From G965222505 sp965222505 (GTDB taxonomy: Bacteria > Bacteroidota > Rhodothermia > Rhodothermales > DATKEJ01): a stretch of DNA of 64,000 nucleotides. How positions within the stretch are numbered: position 1 is the first letter of the stretch; the number at the start of each line of letters is the position of its first letter. Made by a program: the position numbers and the translations under genes. Shown one piece after another: positions 17,047 through 25,193 of this stretch. The notes under the pieces were generated by a model. The model had not been told where the DNA came from and did no database searches. It worked only from the letters and a program-made list of their open reading frames with translations. The stretch is from assembly GCA_965222505.1 (NCBI GenBank), contig OZ244956.1, positions 310,001 through 374,000 on the forward strand, read 5' to 3'.

Positions 17047-17747
17047 GCCAACTTCCAGCGCATATTCAATACATCGCCATAGATGGGGTCATCGGTGCGG
17101 GCAAAACCACCCTGGCGCACCACCTCTCCAAGAAATTTGGCGGCCACACGGTGCTTGAAGCCTTCGAGGAAAATCCCTTTCTCGCGCCATTCTACACAGA
17201 CCCGGATCGGTGGGCGTTCCATACCCAACTCAGCTTCCTGGCCAGCCGGTTTCGGCAACAAAAAGCCTTGCTCAACCGCGACCTCTTCCGGAAGCTCGTC
17301 ATTAGCGATTATACCTTTGATAAAGACCGAATTTTCGCCCACCTGACCCTCAAGGGCGATGAGCGGGCATTGTACGATTCCCTCTATACGATGGTCGAAC
17401 CGTCGATTCCGCAACCCGACCTCGTCGTATACCTCCAATCTACCCCTGAACGGCTGATGAAGCACATCGCTAAACGGGGCCGGTCCTATGAACGCCACAT
17501 CACGGCCACCTATATCGACTCCCTGGTAGATGCTTATGATTATTATTTCTTCCGGTACACCAAAAGCCCCCTCCTGATCGTCAACACGGCACGGATCGAC
17601 TTTGTCAAAAACCCGGAAGAAATGGAAGATCTGGTCCAGCAGATCATTTCGATCCGTAATACAGGCACCACGTATTACAATCCTTCTTCTGGCGAACCCC
17701 TGCCCGGTACACCGGAACATACGGCAGCGATAAAAAAAGTGGAGTAA
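17040..17747 (+). CDS. Deoxynucleoside kinase
   Basis: 235 residues from the second of two duplicated starts (MQRQLPAHIQYIAIDGVIGAG); the first, at 16968, would add 24 basic residues from the duplicated leader. The P-loop IAIDGVIGAGKTTLAHHL, then EAFEENPFLAPFYTDP, RWAFHTQLSFLASR, ISDYTFDKDRIFA and a lid KRGRSYERHI identify the dGK/dAK-type deoxynucleoside kinases. These salvage deoxynucleosides by ATP-dependent 5'-phosphorylation. The gene is commonly placed behind folK in Bacteroidota and Chlorobi. The stop codon TAA is the first three bases of repeat copy C. Confidence 0.88.
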   Translation: MQRQLPAHIQYIAIDGVIGAGKTTLAHHLSKKFGGHTVLEAFEENPFLAPFYTDPDRWAFHTQLSFLASRFRQQKALLNRDLFRKLVISDYTFDKDRIFAHLTLKGDERALYDSLYTMVEPSIPQPDLVVYLQSTPERLMKHIAKRGRSYERHITATYIDSLVDAYDYYFFRYTKSPLLIVNTARIDFVKNPEEMEDLVQQIISIRNTGTTYYNPSSGEPLPGTPEHTAAIKKVE

Positions 17748-17830
17748 TATCCGTGCTTTGATTTTGGTGTACACGCCTTACATGAACGCCAGGTTCGACC
17801 TTTGCACAGTCATTTCAAAGAACTGATATA
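17745..17830 (+). repeat. Palindromic intergenic repeat, copy C
   Basis: 86 bp, plus orientation, beginning TAATATCCGTGCTTTGATTT and ending CAAAGAACTGATATA; the most diverged copy (for example ACATGAACGCC in the centre and GTCATTTC in the right arm). Its first three bases are the stop codon of the deoxynucleoside kinase gene, and it ends 11 bases before the TTG start proposed for the next gene. Confidence 0.78.
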
Positions 17831-17841
17831 AGTACCGACTT

Positions 17842-18810
17842 TTGAGATCACATTCCCTTGTCATCGGCATCAAATTGATTTTGGCTTTTGGGGCCTTGGT
17901 CTTTTTGGTCCAGGAAGTTGAAGTGGCGCACGTCTTACAAGCCTGGCGCACGGCCAATACAGGATGGATGCTGGTGGCGCTGGCCCTCCTGCCCTTGAAT
18001 TTGGTGCTGGAAGCCTGGAAATGGCATACCCTCCTCCGCCGCGCCATGCCAACCCCACCCCGCTTTGGGGAAGCCTTTGGGGCCATGATGAGCGGATACG
18101 CGTTGGGTCTTTTTACCCCGGCACGGGTTGGTGATTATGCGGGACGGGCCTTTTACCTCAAACACCACGACAAGTGGGAATTGGCCGCCCTCACCCTGGC
18201 CGACCGCCTGATTGCCCTGTCTTGCTATGTGTTTTTCGGTTGGCTGGCGTTGATGTATTACCTGCTGGCGCATCTCCATATGCCGGGTTGGGTGACCCAG
18301 TTGGTCTGGTTTACCGGTATACTTGGCGTGGGGGCGTTATTGTTCGTCATGGTCCACCCCCGTTTTGCCTATGATGCGCTGGTCACGATCCTGCCCATTT
18401 CCTCCTTTCGGCGCATGCTTCGATTTCTGAATCGACTGGCATCGCGGGATGTCTTTGTGTTGCTGGGCCAGTCTACCCTGCGGTTTGCGGTGTTTTCGAC
18501 GCAATTTGTCTGTCTCGTCTGGGCGTTTGATCCGGCATTGGATATGCGCCATGCCTACGTCGGGGTAGCCCTGGTCTTCTTTACCCAAACGGTTGTGCCC
18601 TCTGTGACCCTGATGGACCTCGGCATTCGGGAAGGTGCGGCAGTCTTTTTTCTAGGGGCCTTTGGTGTGATGGAAGCCGCAGCGTTTGATGCCGCGTTTA
18701 TGCTGTTTTGCATCAACCTCCTCCTCCCCGCTTTTACGGGCATTCCCTTTTTGATGCGGTTGAGGCTGGAAACCCCTCCAGAACCCTCAACCGCACACCG
18801 GACAGCCTGA
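17842..18810 (+). CDS. Flippase-like / LPG-synthase transmembrane-region protein
   Basis: 322 residues, with about eight hydrophobic segments spread along the length. The motifs GYALGLFTPARVGDYAGRAFYLK and PSVTLMDLGIREGAAVFFLGAFG mark the UPF0104/AglD-like membrane family (lysylphosphatidylglycerol synthase TM region, 'flippase-like domain'). Relatives act in lipid-linked glycan or phospholipid transfer. The start is a TTG with no good ATG alternative, so the exact N terminus is uncertain. The next gene, a glycosyltransferase, begins 3 bases after the stop, linking the protein to envelope glycan synthesis. Confidence 0.78.
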   Translation: MRSHSLVIGIKLILAFGALVFLVQEVEVAHVLQAWRTANTGWMLVALALLPLNLVLEAWKWHTLLRRAMPTPPRFGEAFGAMMSGYALGLFTPARVGDYAGRAFYLKHHDKWELAALTLADRLIALSCYVFFGWLALMYYLLAHLHMPGWVTQLVWFTGILGVGALLFVMVHPRFAYDALVTILPISSFRRMLRFLNRLASRDVFVLLGQSTLRFAVFSTQFVCLVWAFDPALDMRHAYVGVALVFFTQTVVPSVTLMDLGIREGAAVFFLGAFGVMEAAAFDAAFMLFCINLLLPAFTGIPFLMRLRLETPPEPSTAHRTA

Positions 18811-18812
18811 TC

Positions 18813-19967
18813 ATGGGTGCAGTGCTTGTCTTCCTACTGGGGTTCCTGACGTTGCATTATGCCGTCGTCATGCTCCGTTTTGCGCAAGGCTTTGCGCACG
18901 TTACATCGGCCCCACCGCTCTTTTCAGAGGATACCCCTTTTGTATCGGTGCTCATCCCGGCCCGCAATGAAGCCAAGGTGTTGGAAAACGGCCTGACCTC
19001 GATCTTTGCCAATACGTATCCGGCAGATTTGTACGAGGTGATTGTTATTGACGACCATTCTGAGGACGATACCGCCGATGTGGTACGGCACTGCATGGGT
19101 CGTTACAATCAATCCGAGCAAGAACGCCTCCGCCTCCTGGAACTCAAAGCCGCCGGTCCGATCCATGCGGCATATAAAAAACAAGCCATTGATATGGCCG
19201 TGCGTGAAGCACGGGGTACGCTCATCCTGACCACGGATGCCGATTGCACCGTTGGCCCCCGTTGGATTGAAACCATGACCCGGCCCTTCATACCCCGTAT
19301 TTCTTTTGTATCGGGGCCGGTCCTCTACCGTATTCAAAACCACCTGAGCGATCCGATGCAAGCCCTTGAATTTTTGGGATTGGTGGCCGTCGGCGCGGGT
19401 GCCATCGGGATTGGCCGACCCAACATGTGCAACGGAGCCAATGTGGCGTACCGGAAATCAACCTTCCTGGCCCTGGGGGGATTCAGCGGCATCGACCATG
19501 TCGCTTCCGGCGACGACGAGTTGTTGATGCAGAAAATCCATACCGCCCAACCGGGTACGGTATACTTTTGTGCAAACCATGATGCCGTCGTCCATACCGA
19601 TCCTGTTCGCTCTTTCAGGGGATTTTTTGAACAGCGTCGCCGATGGGCTTCCAAAGGTGGGCATTACCCCAACCGATGGCTCGTCGCGATGATTGCCGGC
19701 ATTTACCTCTTCTATGCCTTGTTGCTGGCAATGACCGTTCTTGCGTTTTGGTATCCGAATCTTTGGCCCTGGATTGGCCTTTCGATCCTGATCAAGATCC
19801 TGGCCGAGTGGCCTTTGATGTGGCGGGCCTGCCGATTTTTCAGGAGATTGTGGCTCATGCTGTATTTTATCCCGGAACAGCTTCTTCAAATCCCTTACGT
19901 TGTGGTGGTTGGTCTGGCAGGTAGTCTGGGCCGTTTCACCTGGAAGGGACGAACCATCTCCCGATGA
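18813..19967 (+). CDS. Membrane glycosyltransferase, family 2
   Basis: 384 residues from the ATG after the previous stop (MGAVLVFLLGFLTLHYAVV, an N-terminal membrane helix). The GT-A catalytic domain has PFVSVLIPARNEAKVLENGL, VIVIDDHSEDDT, LTTDADCTVGPRW (the DxD site) and FFEQRRRWASKGGHYP (the QxxRW motif of processive family 2 enzymes). Three or more C-terminal membrane helices follow. It transfers a sugar from a nucleotide donor onto a lipid or growing glycan; specificity unknown. It lies between the flippase-like and polysaccharide deacetylase genes, overlapping the latter by 4 bases. Confidence 0.88.
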   Translation: MGAVLVFLLGFLTLHYAVVMLRFAQGFAHVTSAPPLFSEDTPFVSVLIPARNEAKVLENGLTSIFANTYPADLYEVIVIDDHSEDDTADVVRHCMGRYNQSEQERLRLLELKAAGPIHAAYKKQAIDMAVREARGTLILTTDADCTVGPRWIETMTRPFIPRISFVSGPVLYRIQNHLSDPMQALEFLGLVAVGAGAIGIGRPNMCNGANVAYRKSTFLALGGFSGIDHVASGDDELLMQKIHTAQPGTVYFCANHDAVVHTDPVRSFRGFFEQRRRWASKGGHYPNRWLVAMIAGIYLFYALLLAMTVLAFWYPNLWPWIGLSILIKILAEWPLMWRACRFFRRLWLMLYFIPEQLLQIPYVVVVGLAGSLGRFTWKGRTISR

Positions 19968-20641
19968 TCGCTGCCTCCCTGGCAACATTTCTGGCCCGTG
20001 CATCGGCCCCTTTCCGGCCCGATGTACTCTGGCGGGTGCCCACCCTTCAGCGGAAACTCTACCTTACCTTTGACGACGGCCCCACCCGAAAAGGGACACC
20101 GGCCCTGTTAGACCTTCTGGACAAGTATAATGCCCAGGCCACGTTTTTTTTGATAGGCCAAGCCGCCCAAACCTATCCCGAACTGGTCCATGCCATTTCC
20201 TCGGCCGGACACACAATCGGCAATCACACCCAACATCATGTGGATGCCTGGCGCGCCGCAGCCCATGTCGTTAAAACAGACCTCATGCAAGGGCATCAGA
20301 CCTTGTCTGACTTGATCGACAAACCGGTCCAATGGGTTCGTCCACCTTATGGACATTTAAGCAGTACATTCAAAACATGGTGCAGGGCGTATCAGCAGGT
20401 GCCCGTCATGTGGGATGTGCTGACGGGTGATTTCTGGCCAACCCCATCTGTCAGCAAGCGCCTTCATTCTGTAGCCCGGCGCATCCGCCCCGGTTCCATA
20501 CTGGTGTTACATGACAATGCACGTTTTCATACCACGTCCCTATCGTTAACGGCCCATCTGTTGCAGATGTTCAAGGCCGAGGGTTGGCAATTTGAGGCGC
20601 TGGCCCCTCTGGACTCCGGCCCCTTTCTTCCGCACGTATGA
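19964..20641 (+). CDS. Polysaccharide deacetylase (NodB homology)
   Basis: 225 residues, carbohydrate esterase family 4. Motif 1 is LTFDDGPTRKG (catalytic Asp and metal Asp), motif 2 HTIGNHTQHHVD (HxxxH metal ligands), motif 3 WVRPPYGHLSS, motif 4 WDVLTGDFWP and motif 5 ILVLHDN. It removes N- or O-acetyl groups from glycans. There is only a weak hydrophobic N terminus, so it may act on the inner face or be poorly anchored. ATGA overlaps join it to the glycosyltransferase before it and the broken glycosyltransferase after it, making a glycan operon. Confidence 0.9.
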   Translation: MIAASLATFLARASAPFRPDVLWRVPTLQRKLYLTFDDGPTRKGTPALLDLLDKYNAQATFFLIGQAAQTYPELVHAISSAGHTIGNHTQHHVDAWRAAAHVVKTDLMQGHQTLSDLIDKPVQWVRPPYGHLSSTFKTWCRAYQQVPVMWDVLTGDFWPTPSVSKRLHSVARRIRPGSILVLHDNARFHTTSLSLTAHLLQMFKAEGWQFEALAPLDSGPFLPHV

Positions 20642-20939
20642 ACCCGTTCGTCCTCATAGTGATGTGCCTGACCGGCACGTATGTATTGATCATGGCCTGG
20701 GTGGCACGGGTATCGATGCAGCCTGTAGCACCGCTTACTCCCACCCAAAAGCCTCGGGTCTCCATTCTGGTTGCGGCCCGAAATGAAGAAGATGCACTGC
20801 CTCCCTCCGTAAGTTCGGCCATGGTTATCCGTGGCGGGCCTTCCTCCCCTTCCAGGTCTACCTGACCTATTACCTGATTTCCTTACCCATCGTCCTGCTC
20901 ATCACCCCCCGGATTGAATGGAAAGACCGCAGGTATTGA
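20638..20939 (+). pseudogene. Glycosyltransferase family 2 remnant with internal deletion
   Basis: An ATG overlapping the deacetylase stop opens a frame with a membrane helix (FVLIVMCLTGTYVLIMAWVA) and the GT2 opening PRVSILVAARNEEDALPPS at residues 39-57. It then runs into unrelated sequence and stops at 20865. From 20820 another frame encodes HGYPWRAFLPFQVYLTYYL, a membrane segment and PRIEWKDRRY before a stop at 20937-20939, which is a typical GT2 C terminus. The roughly 250-300 residues expected between are gone. This is seen directly as two frames; the deletion is inferred. Confidence 0.8.
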
Positions 20940-20941
20940 TC

Positions 20942-20987
20942 GTTCTACGTTTCTAAGTTCTACGTTTGGAAGAAAGAAACGTAGAAC
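20942..20987. terminator. Hairpin between convergent genes
   Basis: Arms GTTCTACGTTTC (20942-20953) and GAAACGTAGAAC (20976-20987) are perfectly complementary, with an additional partial copy of the left arm in between. It lies between the glycosyltransferase remnant and the convergent aminotransferase gene. Without a strong T-run it is a possible bidirectional terminator or a simple intergenic repeat. Confidence 0.45.
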
Positions 20988-20999
20988 CCAGAACGAATA

Positions 21000-22112
21000 T
21001 CAGTTTTTCTTCAACACCTTTGCCAGTGTGTGGGCCACATGGGTGATCACTTCATCCGGGCATTGGGGCCAGATCGGGAGGCTCAGCACTTCGTTTGAAA
21101 GTTGATCGCTCACCGGATTGGCGGGATATTGGCCGTCATAGATCGGCAGACGGTCTTGTGGAATGGGATAATAGATCATCGTACTGATCCCGGCCTCGGC
21201 CAATGCAGCCTTGACGGCATCCCGCTTCCCGTGCAGAATCCGCACCGTGTACTGGTGAAAGATATGCCCCGGTGTTACCTCAGGTGTTACCACGCCGGGG
21301 ACTTCGGCCAGCAGGGCATTATAGCGTGATGCAACCCTCCGCCGACCGGCATTGTTGACCAGGATGTGCGGGAGCTTTACCCGTAGAATGGCGGCCTGGA
21401 TGGCATCAAGCCGAGAGTTATACCCCAGCACTTCATTGTGGTACTTCTTCCGGGCCCCGTGTTTTCGGAGTATATTGGCCGTATCAGCCAGGGCATCATC
21501 ATTTGTAACCAACAGCCCCCCGTCGCCGAACGCGCCAAGGTTCTTGGAAGGAAAGAAGGAAAAGGCCCCGATGTGCCCGAGTGTTCCGGTTTGTTTACCC
21601 TCCCAGGTAGACCCAATCGACTGGGCACAATCCTCGACCACAAACAGTCCATGCTGATCGGCAAAGGCCATTACGGCATCCATGTCCACGGCACGGCCAA
21701 AAAGATGCACCGGCATGAGGGCACGGGTACGCGGGGTCAGGGCCGCTGTGAGGCCAGCCGGGTCCATGTTGTAACTATCCGGCAGCACATCCACAAACAC
21801 CGGTGTAGCCCCGACATTGCTGATGGATTCAGCCGTTGCGAAAAACGTAAAGGGTGTTGTTATGACCTCGTCGCCAGGACCAATGCCGAGGGCTTTGAGG
21901 GCGATGACCAGAGCATCCGTACCGGAATTAACGCCGATGGCATGTTTTACACCCAGGAATGCAGCGATCTCTTGCTCAAAAGCCACCACCTCTGGCCCCA
22001 TGATAAACCGGCCGGAACGCACCACGCGTTCAATGGCTGCCTGAAACGCTGGCCATAAGGATTCGATTTCCGGTTTCAGGTCCAGTATAGGAATTTTGGT
22101 CTCTACCATCAT
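21000..22112 (-). CDS. DegT/DnrJ/EryC1-family sugar aminotransferase, WbpE-like
   Basis: 370 residues. Family blocks are IPILDLKPEIESLWPAF, GVNSGTDALVIALKALGIGPGDEVITTPFTFFATAESI, VVEDCAQSIGSTWEGK and FSFFPSKNLGAFGDGG with the PLP lysine Lys190. It would add an amino group to a keto-sugar nucleotide. With the adjoining acyltransferase and dehydrogenase it forms the WbpB-WbpD-WbpE-like set known to make UDP-2,3-diacetamido-2,3-dideoxyglucuronic acid for O-antigen; that assignment rests on context. It is last of the three genes on the minus strand. Confidence 0.85.
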   Translation of the reverse strand: MMVETKIPILDLKPEIESLWPAFQAAIERVVRSGRFIMGPEVVAFEQEIAAFLGVKHAIGVNSGTDALVIALKALGIGPGDEVITTPFTFFATAESISNVGATPVFVDVLPDSYNMDPAGLTAALTPRTRALMPVHLFGRAVDMDAVMAFADQHGLFVVEDCAQSIGSTWEGKQTGTLGHIGAFSFFPSKNLGAFGDGGLLVTNDDALADTANILRKHGARKKYHNEVLGYNSRLDAIQAAILRVKLPHILVNNAGRRRVASRYNALLAEVPGVVTPEVTPGHIFHQYTVRILHGKRDAVKAALAEAGISTMIYYPIPQDRLPIYDGQYPANPVSDQLSNEVLSLPIWPQCPDEVITHVAHTLAKVLKKN

Positions 22113-22132
22113 GGTTCAGGTAAGGTTACACG

Positions 22133-22891
22133 TTAATCAATCCATCCCTGTCGGTCCAATCGCTGCTCTATGGGGACCATCCGAAACTTGCGGGCTGGTA
22201 CCCCGGCATAGACGGTATCGGGGTCGGTATTATGGGTTAAGACGGCTCCGGCAGCGATTACCGCATCCGGCGCAATCACTTTGCCGGGCAAAATCACGGC
22301 GCCGGCACCAACACGCCCACCGCGTTCAATGGTCACGCCTTTGAACTGGCTGTAGCGTACTTCGGTACGGCCCATGTAATTGTCATTGCTGGTTACCACG
22401 CCGGGTGCAACAAATACCCGGTCGGCCAGGGTTGAGTAGGCGGTGATGTAGGCATTGGTTTCAAGTTTACAATAACTTCCAATGCTGCACTTGTTTTCGA
22501 CAGCAACGCCACGCCCGACAATGGTAAAGTCCCCCACGGTAACCTCTTCCCGAAGGGTGGCATGGTCAGCGACCAGTACCTTCTCCCCTACGGAACACCC
22601 CGCATATATCACAACGCCGGTCCCGATCAGGCAACGATCTCCGATTTGGGCCGGGGGTTGTTTTTGGGCTGAAGTAACCGCGCTGTGCGCAGCCCGCATG
22701 GGTTGTTTTCCGATGGACGCATGATCGTCAATCCGTACATGGTCACCGATGACCGTTCCTTCCCGCAAGACCACATGATGCCCGATCTGACAATGGTCAC
22801 CGATACGAACGCCCGCTTCGATGACGCAATACGCGCCGAAGGTGGTTCCATCTCCGAGTACAGCCGATGCAGCAATTGAGTAAGTTTCCAT
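22133..22891 (-). CDS. Left-handed beta-helix acyltransferase, WbpD-like
   Basis: 252 residues from the ATG giving METYSIAASAVLGDGTTFGAYC; a longer upstream reading runs into the preceding gene. The protein is mostly hexapeptide repeats (for example IGDHCQIGHHVVLREGTVIG and VGAGAVILPGKVIAPDAVI), forming a left-handed parallel beta-helix, with AGVPARKFR near the end as in sugar N-acetyltransferases. It probably acetylates the 3-amino sugar made by the WbpE-like enzyme using acetyl-CoA. It is longer than the common WbpD (about 190 residues) by additional coils. Gaps to neighbours are 10 and 20 bases. Confidence 0.8.
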   Translation of the reverse strand: METYSIAASAVLGDGTTFGAYCVIEAGVRIGDHCQIGHHVVLREGTVIGDHVRIDDHASIGKQPMRAAHSAVTSAQKQPPAQIGDRCLIGTGVVIYAGCSVGEKVLVADHATLREEVTVGDFTIVGRGVAVENKCSIGSYCKLETNAYITAYSTLADRVFVAPGVVTSNDNYMGRTEVRYSQFKGVTIERGGRVGAGAVILPGKVIAPDAVIAAGAVLTHNTDPDTVYAGVPARKFRMVPIEQRLDRQGWID

Positions 22892-22901
22892 GATCAGATT
22901 G

Positions 22902-23918
22902 TTAAGAGGAGAACGAGAGGACCCCGGCGTGGTCTGGAGAGATACGGCTACCGCCCTCACTTAATGAAGCCTGGGCGGCTTCAAGAATATGTAGCACCCG
23001 AAGCCCGTTCCATCCATCGGTTAGGGGTTGCGTACGGGTGTCGACACATACCGTAAAGTGGTCCAGTTCTGCCCGTAGGGGTTCTACCGGTTCAAGGGGA
23101 ACCGATTGTCCTTCCCCCTTTCGCGGGATGGGCCGGTTGTCTACCCAATCTGCCCCTTTGTCAAACAGCATGAGTTTATGGCCATCTTCGGCCCGGTCAT
23201 CAAAGACCGCCATTTTCCTGGCCCCGACAACGACCAACTTCTGCTCTTTATAGGGATGCAGCCAGGACACAAAGATATGGGCCAGCACCCCGCCTGGGAA
23301 GGATAAATGCGTGACGGTGGTATCGGCGACGTTGGGTTGCAAATAGGCAGCACCGGTTGCCATCACTTCTTGAGGGTAGGCCCCAACCAGACGCAGAATC
23401 ACAGCGATATCATGAGGGGCAAAGCTCCAGAGGATGTTTTCCTCGCTTCTGAATTTTCCCAGGTTGAGCCGGTTTGAATACAGGTACTGCAATGCACCCA
23501 ATTCACCAGCCGCAATGAGAGATTGAAGGCGTTCTACCGCCGGATGATACTCCAGCAAGTGCCCCACCATCAGAATCCGGTTCAGATGCGAAGCCAACCG
23601 GACCATCTTCTCCCCATCGGCATAATTCAGCGCGAGGGGTTTTTCAACAAACACATCTTTCCCGGCATTGAGGGCTTCAAGGGACAAGGCCGCATGGTTG
23701 GCTGCCGGAGTACTGATTGCTACAGCGGTTACTTCATTATCGCCCCAGAGTGTAGCGGGATCCGAACAAAGGCGAATGCCAGAATAAAGGGATGCGATGC
23801 GGGGATGTTCGGCAGTTTGGGTCTCACAAATACTGTGTAGCCGACCCATCTGGTACAGATTTCGGGCGATGTTTTTTCCCCAATATCCGTGACCAATTAA
23901 GGCAATGTCAGGCTTCAT
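22902..23918 (-). CDS. Gfo/Idh/MocA-family dehydrogenase, WbpB-like
   Basis: 338 residues from the ATG giving MKPDIALIGHGYWGKNIARNL, a Rossmann NAD-binding start (GxGxxG variant GHGYWG). AVAISTPAANHAALSLEALNAGKDVFVEKPLALN carries the family EKP lysine. The C-terminal domain holds the substrate side with FAPHDIAVILRLVG. In the WbpB role it would oxidise the 3-hydroxyl of UDP-GlcNAcA to the 3-keto sugar used by WbpE. It is the first gene of the minus-strand trio. UDP-GlcNAc 6-dehydrogenase (WbpA) is not in the window. Confidence 0.83.
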   Translation of the reverse strand: MKPDIALIGHGYWGKNIARNLYQMGRLHSICETQTAEHPRIASLYSGIRLCSDPATLWGDNEVTAVAISTPAANHAALSLEALNAGKDVFVEKPLALNYADGEKMVRLASHLNRILMVGHLLEYHPAVERLQSLIAAGELGALQYLYSNRLNLGKFRSEENILWSFAPHDIAVILRLVGAYPQEVMATGAAYLQPNVADTTVTHLSFPGGVLAHIFVSWLHPYKEQKLVVVGARKMAVFDDRAEDGHKLMLFDKGADWVDNRPIPRKGEGQSVPLEPVEPLRAELDHFTVCVDTRTQPLTDGWNGLRVLHILEAAQASLSEGGSRISPDHAGVLSFSS

Positions 23919-24114
23919 AAATACGGTAGCGTTCTCGGGAGCAGTAGCGCACCGAACGGCCTGATGCGGGCATGGTTCCCTGTTTTCAACCGGCAAGCGG
24001 GGTGCTGAATACCCGGACGGGAACGCAGGTCATATTCTCCACGTACATTTCTCCATCGGGTCCAAATACACCCATTGACGTGTTCCTCTCGATGCACCTT
24101 CTCCACTCCTCGTT

Positions 24115-24732
24115 GTGAGTACGTGGCAATCACCCAAGCTCTATGCGTCGGCCGTTCTTGTACTGGACGAGCGCGTAACCCATCTTCAGTCCTCTTGGTC
24201 ATCAACCCGGGAGGCATCCGATAGCCTTGCCGAAATCACACAGTTGTTGCTTGAACTCCGGCAAATCAACCAAGACCTTTTTGCCGACCGCGAACGGATA
24301 TTGAGCGTCCACACCAAATATCAGGCCCCGTATGCACGATGGCGGCAACCCTGGCGATCGAAAGCAGCCCTGGAGGCACTTGCCGCAGAACGCGAAAAAA
24401 CCCTGGAGCAATATGATACCTTAAAAACCCATATTGACCAGACCCTGAAGCACCTTGAAACCAAACGCAAAAGTCTTCGATCTTTTCTGAAAGAACAGAA
24501 GAAGCGAACGAAGAAAACAAAACCCCCGCCAGCCACTTCTGAATCCTTTGCGCCGGTCCCGAATGGTAAAGACGAGGACGTTGCTTCATGGTGGGATTTT
24601 GCCAAAACGGCCGTCGTCACGGATCAGCAGAAGGAACTAAGTGTTTGTTCATACTGTGCCGGCCGAATTGAGCCGGGCACCACAAATTGTACATCCTGCG
24701 GAAAGCCGGTCTCCCTCCAGAGCAATGCGTGA
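24115..24732 (+). CDS. Coiled-coil protein with C-terminal zinc ribbon
   Basis: 205 residues from a GTG. The first 130 residues are helical and heptad-like (ITQLLLELRQINQDLFADRER, AALEALAAEREKTLEQYDTLK), followed by a lysine-rich stretch (KEQKKRTKKTK) and a zinc ribbon CSYC-AGRIEPGTTN-CTSC at about residues 180-197. No signal peptide or membrane segment. I do not recognise the family; zinc-ribbon tails of this kind are common on scaffolding or nucleic-acid proteins. It is divergent from the WbpB-like gene (196-base gap) and 93 bases before the MerC gene. Confidence 0.65.
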   Translation: MSTWQSPKLYASAVLVLDERVTHLQSSWSSTREASDSLAEITQLLLELRQINQDLFADRERILSVHTKYQAPYARWRQPWRSKAALEALAAEREKTLEQYDTLKTHIDQTLKHLETKRKSLRSFLKEQKKRTKKTKPPPATSESFAPVPNGKDEDVASWWDFAKTAVVTDQQKELSVCSYCAGRIEPGTTNCTSCGKPVSLQSNA

Positions 24733-24825
24733 AGCATCCCTACGGAACCCCCTCCGGTTTCAGGCATTAGCTGTGCTTTTTCAGGCCCACTTACCCGCAC
24801 CCTATTGGAATCCTCGTCCGCTTCG

Positions 24826-25188
24826 ATGACCAACCATCTCTGGGACCGTTTAGGTTTGGGGCTTTCGATTTTGTGTGCTGTACATTGTCTCGTTGCACCG
24901 GTCATCCTTGCGTTGCTTCCACTCTGGCCAGCCCTGTTCCCCTGGGAGGCCTGGATTCATCCGGTGCTGGCGGTCTTGCTCATTCCGGTCACGTTATCCG
25001 GTATGCACGTTGCCTACCGACGGAAGAAAACGGAACGACTCATCCTGTTCGGGTTCGGCTTGATCTTGATCTTCCTGGCCTGGTTGCTGGTGGCCTGGAT
25101 CGGGCATGTGGGTGAAATCGTACTCACCTTGTGCGGCAGCAGTATGCTCATCTATGCCCACTGGAAAAACTGGCGTACCCACGACTGA
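24826..25188 (+). CDS. MerC-domain membrane protein
   Basis: 120 residues from the ATG giving MTNHLWDRLGLGLSILCAVHC; a TTG 21 bases earlier is less likely. Four membrane segments and the cysteine/histidine pair in SILCAVHCLVAPVIL match the MerC family. MerC imports mercuric ion in mer operons, but single MerC-like genes in Bacteroidota are often near zinc or iron functions and may carry other metals. No mer regulator, reductase or metal-responsive operator could be read around it. Its stop is 5 bases from the convergent T9SS gene. Confidence 0.75.
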   Translation: MTNHLWDRLGLGLSILCAVHCLVAPVILALLPLWPALFPWEAWIHPVLAVLLIPVTLSGMHVAYRRKKTERLILFGFGLILIFLAWLLVAWIGHVGEIVLTLCGSSMLIYAHWKNWRTHD

Positions 25189-25193
25189 GCCGT

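Noticed and set aside
23915..24217. Minus-strand frame of 100 codons in the divergent gap before the zinc-ribbon gene
   Set aside because: No motif, overlaps the beginning of the zinc-ribbon gene, and is basic throughout; treated as noncoding.
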